A DNA stretch of 12,161 nt from Streptosporangiaceae bacterium (GTDB lineage Bacteria > Actinomycetota > Actinomycetes > Streptosporangiales > Streptosporangiaceae), in assembly GCA_030045215.1 (NCBI GenBank), contig JASIBJ010000820.1, positions 1 through 12,161 of the forward strand, in the 5' to 3' direction. The notes below the pieces were generated by a model. That model saw only the letters and a list, made by a program, of their open reading frames with translations. It was not told the DNA's origin and did not search any database. The translations under genes and the position numbers were made by a program. Positions 4,938 to 10,830 of the stretch are shown piece by piece; position 1 is the first letter of the stretch; each line of letters starts with the position of its first letter.

Positions 4938-6479
4938 ATGGCCACCGTCGTGCGTGAGATCGAGCGGAAGTACGACGTTCCTTCGGCGGGGATGGCGACC
5001 CTGGATGCGGTGAAGGCAATGACGGGGACGGCTGGGGTAGCGTGCGTTTCTGAGCAAGGTGAGTCGCTCCTTGATGCCGTCTACTACGACACCGCTGACA
5101 TGCGTCTGATCGGTGCCGGTATCACGCTGCGCCGCCGTACTGGCGGCGAGGACCAGGGCTGGCACCTGAAACTGCCCGCGGGCCCGGACACGAGGGACGA
5201 GATACAGCTGCCACTGGACGAGGGTGCGGTGCCGGCGGAGTTTGCGACCTTAGTACGCGCCTACACCAGGGATGCGGCGCTGGCGCCGGTCGTGCGCATC
5301 CAGACCATCCGACGCGAGCTGCGGTTGCTCGACCCGGCAAGCCGGACACTGGCTGAGATCGCCGCTGACCACGTGTCGGCCGAGCGAGCCGATGGATCCG
5401 ACCCCACCTCGTGGGACGAGATCGAGGCCGAACTCGTCACCGGGGGGCCCAGGCTGCTGAAGGCGATCGACTCGCGGCTGCGCGAGGCAGGCGCTCGTCG
5501 CGCCGCGGCCGCGACGAAACTGCAACGGTCGCTCGGCGACCGGCTGCCCGCCGTGGCGGCGCGGGCACCGTCGCTGACGGCCCGGTCGACGGCGGGCGAG
5601 GTGGTGGTGGCGTACGTGCGGGACCAGGCGGCCGCGATCTCCCGTAATGACCCGCTAGTCCGCCGGGATGAGGCAGACGCGGTGCATCACATGCGGGTTG
5701 CCTGCCGCCGGGCCCGCAGCGCCCTCCAAGCCTTCGGCAGCATCATCGACCGCCAGGCGACCAGGCCGCTGTGCGAGGAACTGAAGTGGCTCGCGGCCGC
5801 GCTCGGTCAGGCGCGCGATACCGAGGTGCTGCGGGACCGGCTCATCGGCGAGCTGAACGCCATCCCTCCGGCCCTGGTGGTCGGGCCGGTGGAGGCGCAC
5901 ATCACTGCGTACTTCACCGCCGAGCTTGCCACGGCGCGCGACACCGCGCTGCGGGCACTCGACGGGCAGCGCTATCTCCAGCTGCTTAATGACCTGGATG
6001 CGCTCCTGGCCGACCCGCCGGTAACGTCCCTGGCCAAGCGCAAGGCGGGCAAGACGCTGGCCAGGCCGGTTGCCCGGGCGAGACGTCGACTGGAGTGCGC
6101 CCTGGCCGCCGCGCCCGGCGCAGATGACCGCGACGCAGCGATCCATGAGGCGCGCAAGGCTGCCAAGCGGGCACGGTATGCCGCGGAAGCGGCACTGCCC
6201 GCCCTCGGCGGCACGGCCCGGCGCCAGGTCGCGCGTAGCGAGGAACTGCAGGAACTGCTCGGCGACCACCACGACAGCGTCGTCGCGCGGACGCTGCTGC
6301 TCGACCTTGCCGCAAAGGCCAGAACGGCAGGGCACGACACCTTCAGCTACGGTCTGATGTATCAGAACCAGACCACCAGGGCCGCCGAGATCGAGCAAGC
6401 CATTGCCCCGCTCCGCCGCCCTCGCGATCGCCATCACCCTGTGGACATGCGGTTTCCCGAATCACCGGGGCTAGGCTGA
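4938..6479 (+). CDS. CYTH-CHAD domain protein (polyphosphate-associated)
   Basis: The 513-residue protein carries an N-terminal CYTH triphosphate-tunnel domain (about 3-200). It has the metal-binding E-x-E-x-K signature at Glu7-Glu9-Lys11, tunnel residues in YYDT (49-52), TLRRR (63-67), HLKLP (76-80), TRDEI (85-89), and acidic residues in WDEIEAEL (159-166). A CHAD domain fills about 218-495, with the two halves marked by VHHMRVACRRAR (249-260), ARDTEVLRDRL (292-302) and HEARKAAKRARYAAEAA (403-419), and LGDHHD (441-446). CYTH enzymes hydrolyse inorganic triphosphate or organic triphosphates; CHAD is a conserved-histidine, basic helical bundle shown to bind polyphosphate. The polyphosphate kinase gene starts 13 bp downstream, so the two form an operon. 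The start has AGGGGG at 8-nt spacing. Whether this copy is catalytic or only polyphosphate-binding is not known. Confidence 0.93.
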   Translation: MATVVREIERKYDVPSAGMATLDAVKAMTGTAGVACVSEQGESLLDAVYYDTADMRLIGAGITLRRRTGGEDQGWHLKLPAGPDTRDEIQLPLDEGAVPAEFATLVRAYTRDAALAPVVRIQTIRRELRLLDPASRTLAEIAADHVSAERADGSDPTSWDEIEAELVTGGPRLLKAIDSRLREAGARRAAAATKLQRSLGDRLPAVAARAPSLTARSTAGEVVVAYVRDQAAAISRNDPLVRRDEADAVHHMRVACRRARSALQAFGSIIDRQATRPLCEELKWLAAALGQARDTEVLRDRLIGELNAIPPALVVGPVEAHITAYFTAELATARDTALRALDGQRYLQLLNDLDALLADPPVTSLAKRKAGKTLARPVARARRRLECALAAAPGADDRDAAIHEARKAAKRARYAAEAALPALGGTARRQVARSEELQELLGDHHDSVVARTLLLDLAAKARTAGHDTFSYGLMYQNQTTRAAEIEQAIAPLRRPRDRHHPVDMRFPESPGLG

Positions 6480-6492
6480 GGCAATTGCATCG

Positions 6493-8601
6493 ATGTCTGC
6501 GGATATGTCAGCACCGGTCACGCCAGATTCGCCGGCTGCCCTCATTAACCGGGAGCTGAGCTGGCTGAGCTTCGCCCGCCGCGTGCTGGCCCTGGCCGAG
6601 GACCCGGAGCAGCATCTCCTGGAGCGGGTCAAGTTCGCCGGGATCATGGGGATGATCTACGACGAGTTCGCGATGAAGCGGATCGGCGGCCTGGTCCGGA
6701 AGGTCCAGCGGGATGGGAGCAGCCCAGGACCCGAGGACCTGACCCCGGCCGGCGAGCTCGAGGCCTGCCGTGCAGAGCTGCGGTCGCAGCAGGAGCTCGT
6801 GGCGACGCTTGTCGAGGAGCGGCTGCGCCCCGCTCTGCGTGACCTTGGTACCCCGATCCTGAATGTCGGTGACCTCGACCCGCCCCAGCGGGACTTCCTG
6901 GCCCGGTACTTCGCGGCATCAGTCGAGCCGATCCTCACCCCGCTGGCCGCGGACGCATCACACCCGTTCCCCTTCATCAGCAACCTCGGCCTCAACCTCG
7001 CGATCGTGGTCACCGAGCCGGGTCGCCCGCACGGCCGTTTCGTGCGGATCAAGGTGCCGGCTAACCGGCCGCGATGGGTGCCCGTTCCCAGTCAGGCAGG
7101 CTGGGTTCCGATCGAGCAGGTAATTGCCGACAACCTGAGCGTGCTCTTCCCCCGGGCGTCGGAGCTGGCGTGCTTCTTCTTCCGCGTCACCAGGGGCGCC
7201 AAGGACGATCCGTGGATCGACCAGGCCGCGGACGAGCAAACGGAGCTCTCGCCCGGCGCGATCATCGAGATGGTCACGGCTGAGCTGACGGCCCGCAAAT
7301 ACGCGGGGGTGGTCCGGCTGGAGGTCAGCGACGACATGCCGATGCGGATCCGGCGCTGGCTGGCGACTCAGCTCGGTACCGACCCCGGCGACATCATCGC
7401 GACTCCCGGTTTGCTGAGCCTCGGAGACCTCATGAGTCTGCCCGTGGAAGGCCACGCCGAGCAGCGTGATCCTCCGCACGAGCCTGTGACTCATCCGCGG
7501 CTGCGGAATCTGGTCCGGGGCGACCCGTCCGCGGTGTTCGACGAGATCCGCCGCGGAGACATCCTCATCCACCTGCCCTACCACAGCTTCGACACCTCGA
7601 TCCTCCTGCTCCTGCAAAGCGCCGCCGTCGATCCCGCTGTTCTCGCGATCAAGCTCACGATCTACCGCACCGGCCGTCGCTCTCCGATCATCGAGGCGCT
7701 CAAGGAGGCGGCCCGTCAGGGCAAGCAGGTGGCTGTCCTCGTCGAGATCACCGCGCGCTTCGACGAGGCGCCCAACATCAGCTGGGGCAAGGAACTCGAA
7801 CAGGCGGGAGCTCACGTGGCGTACGGCGTGGAGCGGGTCAAGACGCACGTGAAGCTCGCGCTGGTGGTGCGTGAGGAGGCGGACGGCCTCCGCCGGTACG
7901 TTCACGTCGGCACCGGAAACTATCATGAGGGGACGGCGCGGCTGTATGAGGACCTCGGGCTGCTCAGCGCCGATGCCGAGCTGGCCGCGCACGCGGCGGC
8001 GGTCTTTAACGAGCTGACCGCTGGCATCCCGGCGCCGACCCCAGGCAAGCTGCTGGTGGCCCCGCACGACCTGCGCGAGCGGTTCACCGCGCTGATCCGG
8101 CGCGAGGCCGAACACGCCCGCGCCGGACGCCCCTGCGGCATCCGGGCCAAGATGAACCAGCTCCAGGACTCTCAGATGATCCGGGAGCTCTATAACGCCA
8201 GCCTGGCCGGCGTCCCCATCGTCCTGAACGTCCGCGGCTTGTGCTGCCTGCGAGCGGGGGTACCTGGCCTGTCACCGACGATCCAGGTTTACAGCACCCT
8301 CGGCAGGTTCCTCGAGCACAGCCGGATCTACCGCTTCGAGAACGGCGGCGCCCCGGAGTTCTTCATCGGCTCGGCCGACTTGATGACGCGCAACCTCTCC
8401 CGCCGCATGGAGGCAGTCACCCCCGTGTGCGATCCCGTCATCAAGTCCGAGCTGGAGGAGATCCTGTGCACCTACGAGCAGGACAACTGCTCGGCGTGGG
8501 ACATGCAGCCCAGCGGCGATTACGCCCGCCGGCGGCCCGCCGCGGGTGAGGCCCCGCGGGGCGCCCAGCAGGTGTTCATCGAGCGCGCCATGTCGTCGTG
8601 A
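6493..8601 (+). CDS. ppk1: Polyphosphate kinase 1
   Basis: The 702-residue protein is of normal PPK1 length. It shows the N-terminal domain (INRELSWLSFARRVL, 18-32), the head domain, and two phospholipase-D-like C-terminal domains. The autophosphorylated histidine is His452 in VKTHVKLALVVR (449-460). The second catalytic histidine is His609 in GRFLEHSRIYRFENGG (604-619). YVHVGTGNYHEGTARLYED (469-487) and GSADLMTRNLSRRME (626-640) are the adjoining signature blocks. PPK1 reversibly transfers the ATP gamma-phosphate onto polyphosphate. The N-terminal block reads IMGMIYDEFAMKRIGGL (51-67), unlike the common SSNLDEFFMVRV form, pointing to a divergent PPK1 clade. The ATG at 6493 has GAGG (6478-6481) upstream that overlaps the stop of the CYTH-CHAD gene; ATG 6505 is a possible second start. 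Translation is probably coupled to the upstream gene. Confidence 0.96.
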   Translation: MSADMSAPVTPDSPAALINRELSWLSFARRVLALAEDPEQHLLERVKFAGIMGMIYDEFAMKRIGGLVRKVQRDGSSPGPEDLTPAGELEACRAELRSQQELVATLVEERLRPALRDLGTPILNVGDLDPPQRDFLARYFAASVEPILTPLAADASHPFPFISNLGLNLAIVVTEPGRPHGRFVRIKVPANRPRWVPVPSQAGWVPIEQVIADNLSVLFPRASELACFFFRVTRGAKDDPWIDQAADEQTELSPGAIIEMVTAELTARKYAGVVRLEVSDDMPMRIRRWLATQLGTDPGDIIATPGLLSLGDLMSLPVEGHAEQRDPPHEPVTHPRLRNLVRGDPSAVFDEIRRGDILIHLPYHSFDTSILLLLQSAAVDPAVLAIKLTIYRTGRRSPIIEALKEAARQGKQVAVLVEITARFDEAPNISWGKELEQAGAHVAYGVERVKTHVKLALVVREEADGLRRYVHVGTGNYHEGTARLYEDLGLLSADAELAAHAAAVFNELTAGIPAPTPGKLLVAPHDLRERFTALIRREAEHARAGRPCGIRAKMNQLQDSQMIRELYNASLAGVPIVLNVRGLCCLRAGVPGLSPTIQVYSTLGRFLEHSRIYRFENGGAPEFFIGSADLMTRNLSRRMEAVTPVCDPVIKSELEEILCTYEQDNCSAWDMQPSGDYARRRPAAGEAPRGAQQVFIERAMSS

Positions 8602-8759
8602 CGCTCCATGTGCCGGTCAGCAGGTCGTCCGAGGCGTGGGTCTCGCTCTACCGAGGTCGTCGGGGGCCTTGAATCCTCGGGCAAGTACGCCCTCGAGGTC
8701 GGGCACCGCTGGTTCGCGGACGACGTAGCTGGAGATCCCGAGCCTGGTGTAATGGTCTT
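8602..8759 (+). other. Gap after ppk1 with alternative hairpins
   Basis: No gene is recognised here. CCGAGG (8651-8656) can pair with CCTCGG (8675-8680), while CCTCG (8675-8679) can instead pair with CGAGG (8694-8698); the two hairpins are mutually exclusive. One of them may end the ppk1 transcript. The 3' end, TGTAATGGT at 8748-8756, may be the -10 region of the next gene, in which case its mRNA starts at or next to the ATG. Confidence 0.3.
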
Positions 8760-9308
8760 ATGCAGTTCGACACTTACACCTACGCCGGTGCGCACATTGC
8801 GGTGTGGCTCGTCAACCATCCTGCGCCGGAGGCGCCCGCCCTCGCCGCGACGCTGCGCGAGTACGACGTCCATGAACCGGCCGCGACTGCGGCCCACGTG
8901 CGGACGCTGCGGCCCTGGACGGAGCGGCTGCGCGAGATATTCCAAGCTCAGACCGTCGCCGAGAAGGCCCAGCGCGCCGACGAACTGCTGGTCGCCAGCG
9001 ACTGCCGCCCGCGGCTGGTGCGCCACGGACCTGACCTGCCGTTCCACTTCCACTACGCGCCGGTCCGCACGGGGTTGACCGGACGGGTCAAGGCGCTGAC
9101 CGCGGCCGGCCTGGCGCACGTGATCGACGAGGGGGGAGGGTCGCGTCTGCGGGCCTGCAGCCGGGCCGGCTGCGGCATCGTGTTCCTCGACATCTCCAGG
9201 AACGGGCGCCGTCACTTCTGCAGTGTCCGGTGCGCCAACCAGGTCAATGTCGCCAGGCACCGAACCCGCAGACGTGAGGTCATCGCGCGCTCCCCGCAGC
9301 GGTCCTGA
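8760..9308 (+). CDS. CGNR-type zinc-finger protein (ABATE domain), putative regulator
   Basis: The 182-residue protein has the usual two-part layout of the family: an N-terminal ABATE-like helical domain (about 8-120) and a C-terminal zinc finger. The finger reads RLRACSRAGCGIVFLDISRN (129-148) then GRRHFCSVRCANQVNVARHR (149-168), with Cys133, Cys138, Cys154 and Cys158 as the four probable ligands. The motif that names the family, C-G-N-R, is here C-A-N-Q (158-161). Members are presumed DNA-binding regulators; ABATE is thought to sense stress or metabolites, but targets are unknown. There is no ribosome-binding sequence before the ATG at 8760, and TAATGG at 8750-8755 could serve a leaderless transcript. 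The gap on both sides suggests it is monocistronic. Confidence 0.88.
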   Translation: MQFDTYTYAGAHIAVWLVNHPAPEAPALAATLREYDVHEPAATAAHVRTLRPWTERLREIFQAQTVAEKAQRADELLVASDCRPRLVRHGPDLPFHFHYAPVRTGLTGRVKALTAAGLAHVIDEGGGSRLRACSRAGCGIVFLDISRNGRRHFCSVRCANQVNVARHRTRRREVIARSPQRS

Positions 9309-9362
9309 GCCTGACGAGCGCTGGACGCAAGGCGCTTGCCCTGGCTCGTGGAATGCCTGCAA

Positions 9363-9385
9363 AATGATTGTCTTAGGCAGTTATT
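9363..9385. promoter_or_regulatory. Imperfect 23-bp palindrome, candidate MarR operator
   Basis: The left arm AATGATTGTCT (9363-9373) and the reverse complement of the right arm AGGCAGTTATT (9375-9385) agree at 8 of 11 positions around a central T. The site ends 13 bp before the MarR start codon, the position expected for autorepression. It is clearly more AT-rich than its surroundings. Confidence 0.5.
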
Positions 9386-9398
9386 GCTGGGAGCAAGC

Positions 9399-9956
9399 AT
9401 GGACGGGAAGGCGCCAGACGACGCGGTCGTGGACGCGGTGCTGACGGCGAGCCGCACGCTCGTCGCCGTGGCCGAGCAATCCCTCGGCGCCGCTGCGGAG
9501 GAGACGACGCTCGCCCAGTACCGCGCGCTTGTCGTGCTGGCATCCCGCGGCCCGCAGCGGATGGTGGACCTGGCGCGCGCGTTGCAGGTGACACCGCCGA
9601 CGGCTGGACGGATGTGCGACCGGCTGGTCCGCAAGGGCCTGGTCCGCCGGCACCGTGCCCGGAACGACCGCCGGGAGGTTCAGGTGTCGATCACGATCGC
9701 CGGGCGGGACGTGGTGAACCAGGCGACGGCGCGGCGCCGTGAGTTGCTGGCCGAGATCCTGGGCCGGCTTCCGGAACGTCGGCAGGCGGCGGTGGCCGCG
9801 GCACTTCGGTCATTCGCCGCAGCGGCCGGCGAGGTCCCCGACAGTGAGTGGCCGGCGGCCGGGACGAAGGACGCGCGGGCGACCGGATCACCTGCTCGCC
9901 CGCTTGCCAGCCGCCTCGGAGAGCGGACGGGGAAGGCAGCACGGCTCACGTCCTAA
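9399..9956 (+). CDS. MarR family transcriptional regulator
   Basis: From the ATG at 9399 the protein has 185 residues. GGGAG (9389-9393) at 5-nt spacing decides this start over GTG/TTG-type starts further upstream, whose codons would run through the candidate operator. The winged helix-turn-helix lies at about 38-105: TLAQYRALVVLASRGPQRMV, then DLARALQVTPPTAGRMCDRL with VRKGLVRRHRA, and the wing RNDRREVQVSIT (88-99). Flanking helices at 8-30 and 110-143 form the dimer interface. A low-complexity Ala/Pro/Arg tail from about 145 to 185 is longer than usual and probably disordered. MarR proteins are usually repressors relieved by phenolic or oxidant ligands. The small membrane protein 19 bp downstream is probably in the same operon. 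Confidence 0.92.
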   Translation: MDGKAPDDAVVDAVLTASRTLVAVAEQSLGAAAEETTLAQYRALVVLASRGPQRMVDLARALQVTPPTAGRMCDRLVRKGLVRRHRARNDRREVQVSITIAGRDVVNQATARRRELLAEILGRLPERRQAAVAAALRSFAAAAGEVPDSEWPAAGTKDARATGSPARPLASRLGERTGKAARLTS

Positions 9957-9975
9957 CACGCAGAGAAGGATTGAC

Positions 9976-10197
9976 ATGACTATCGCGATAATTGCCGCCG
10001 TGGCCGGCGTCTTGATCGCCGCGGCAGCCATCGGCATCCCCCAGCTGGTGCGCATCCGGCATCAGCGAGGGGACGATGACACAGCGGAGTACCTGAAGGA
10101 AACCGGCCGATCGGCGGGGGACATCGCGGAGGGCAATGCTGAGGTGAGGGAGCAGCAAGAAGACGATGCGCCGGCGCAGCGGCCGGGCGAACACTGA
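9976..10197 (+). CDS. Small membrane-anchored acidic protein (73 residues)
   Basis: AGAAGGA (9964-9970) stands 5 nt before the ATG at 9976, so this start is strong even though the open frame extends upstream through the MarR gene in another phase. The product has one hydrophobic helix at about 2-25 (TIAIIAAVAGVLIAAAAIGI), a short basic stretch (RIRHQR, 26-31) and a strongly acidic, probably disordered tail (31-73). The positive-inside rule puts the tail in the cytoplasm. The gene follows MarR by 19 bp and is likely co-transcribed and controlled by it. I do not recognise a family and propose no function. Confidence 0.72.
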   Translation: MTIAIIAAVAGVLIAAAAIGIPQLVRIRHQRGDDDTAEYLKETGRSAGDIAEGNAEVREQQEDDAPAQRPGEH

Positions 10198-10445
10198 CGC
10201 GACTGACGCAACGCCGACGATCCTGATCAGCGGAGCGTCACGCCGTTGTGGTCGTGGCCGCCCGGTTCGAGAAAAAAGGACTGGAACGTCGCCGGAACGG
10301 CTCGGGCTGAGGCCGGCCATACTCCTCTGTGCGGCAATCTGGCCCACGACTTTCCTGGTCGCGTGGAAGTCACGACCCTGGACATCAACCAGCCAACTCA
10401 GCTCGCATCACGACGCAAGCTCGTGTCGGGCAGGTGCCTTGAGTT

Positions 10446-10476
10446 GTTGTTCGCGAGTGCCGGGACAACGAACAAC
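10446..10476. repeat. 8-bp inverted repeat
   Basis: GTTGTTCG at 10446-10453 and CGAACAAC at 10469-10476 are exact reverse complements with a 15-nt spacer. The site may be an operator or a weak terminator after the MarR/small-protein operon; no T-run follows. Confidence 0.5.
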
Positions 10477-10600
10477 GAGCAGGTACCGATTGGCCAGGCG
10501 CCAGCGGTCCGGCAATCTGATCGAGCGCGGGAGTTATAGAACTACTACAAGAACCATTATATAAACCTTTAATATGATGCTTCCAGTCCGCGCTTTAGAG

Positions 10601-10644
10601 GGTGACTAGGCACCCACGGGTGCTCAGATCACCGCACGCGTGCG
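10601..10644 (+). other. Nested inverted repeats, candidate structured leader RNA
   Basis: GGTGA (10601-10605) can pair with TCACC (10629-10633), enclosing the hairpin GCACC/GGTGC (10610-10614 with 10619-10623, loop CACG). A second, self-complementary element CGCACGCGTGCG (10633-10644) follows at once. If transcription starts in the AT-rich island just upstream, this would be a compact folded 5' leader about 190 nt ahead of the protease start codon. I could not match it to a known riboswitch class. Confidence 0.35.
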
Positions 10645-10830
10645 CGGAGTCAGCTTCGTGTCGAGAGGCGCCGTTACCACCTATCGAAGGTAATGGATAT
10701 CGAGATCATGCGTTGACTTTCGATTTGCCTATTCAGCTTATTGCTCTGACTTAGCCGAAAAGTTAGTGTCCCTGGCAGGCCCCGCACTGTGGCGGGACCG
10801 CGCGTAGCCATTACGCACAAGGGAGGATCA

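Larger units (their letters stand above)
10198..10830. other. Long gene-free region upstream of the protease
   Basis: No open frame here has convincing protein-like composition. From 10533 to 10580 the sequence turns sharply AT-rich, with TAATAT at 10570-10575 as a good -10 look-alike but no matched -35. A second possible promoter is TTGACT at 10713-10718, but the -10 options 17-19 bp downstream are poor. Several inverted repeats occur, including CCCGC (10781-10785) with GCGGG (10792-10796), just upstream of the protease ribosome-binding sequence. Tandem ACTGACGC copies (10193-10200 and 10202-10209) overlap the end of the preceding gene. The region probably contains the protease promoter and a long 5' leader. 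Confidence 0.5.

Noticed and set aside
5655..6437. A 260-codon open frame antisense to the CHAD region
   Set aside because: Same reason: codon-bias shadow of a clear gene, with no domain-like content.
6958..8115. A 385-codon open frame antisense to ppk1
   Set aside because: Long antisense frames are common in high-GC genes. The translation has no recognisable domain and ppk1 is unambiguous on the other strand.
8602..8759. Coding-like reading through the gap after ppk1
   Set aside because: The frame has no start with a ribosome-binding sequence, matches no family I know, and continues out of frame into the CGNR gene.
10246..10539. A possible 97-codon gene in the gene-free stretch
   Set aside because: No good ribosome-binding sequence, no recognisable motif, and codon use unlike the neighbouring genes.
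10591..10680. A known riboswitch such as the ydaO-type c-di-AMP class upstream of the secreted protease
   Set aside because: The conserved sequence blocks of that class could not be found; only generic stems are visible.
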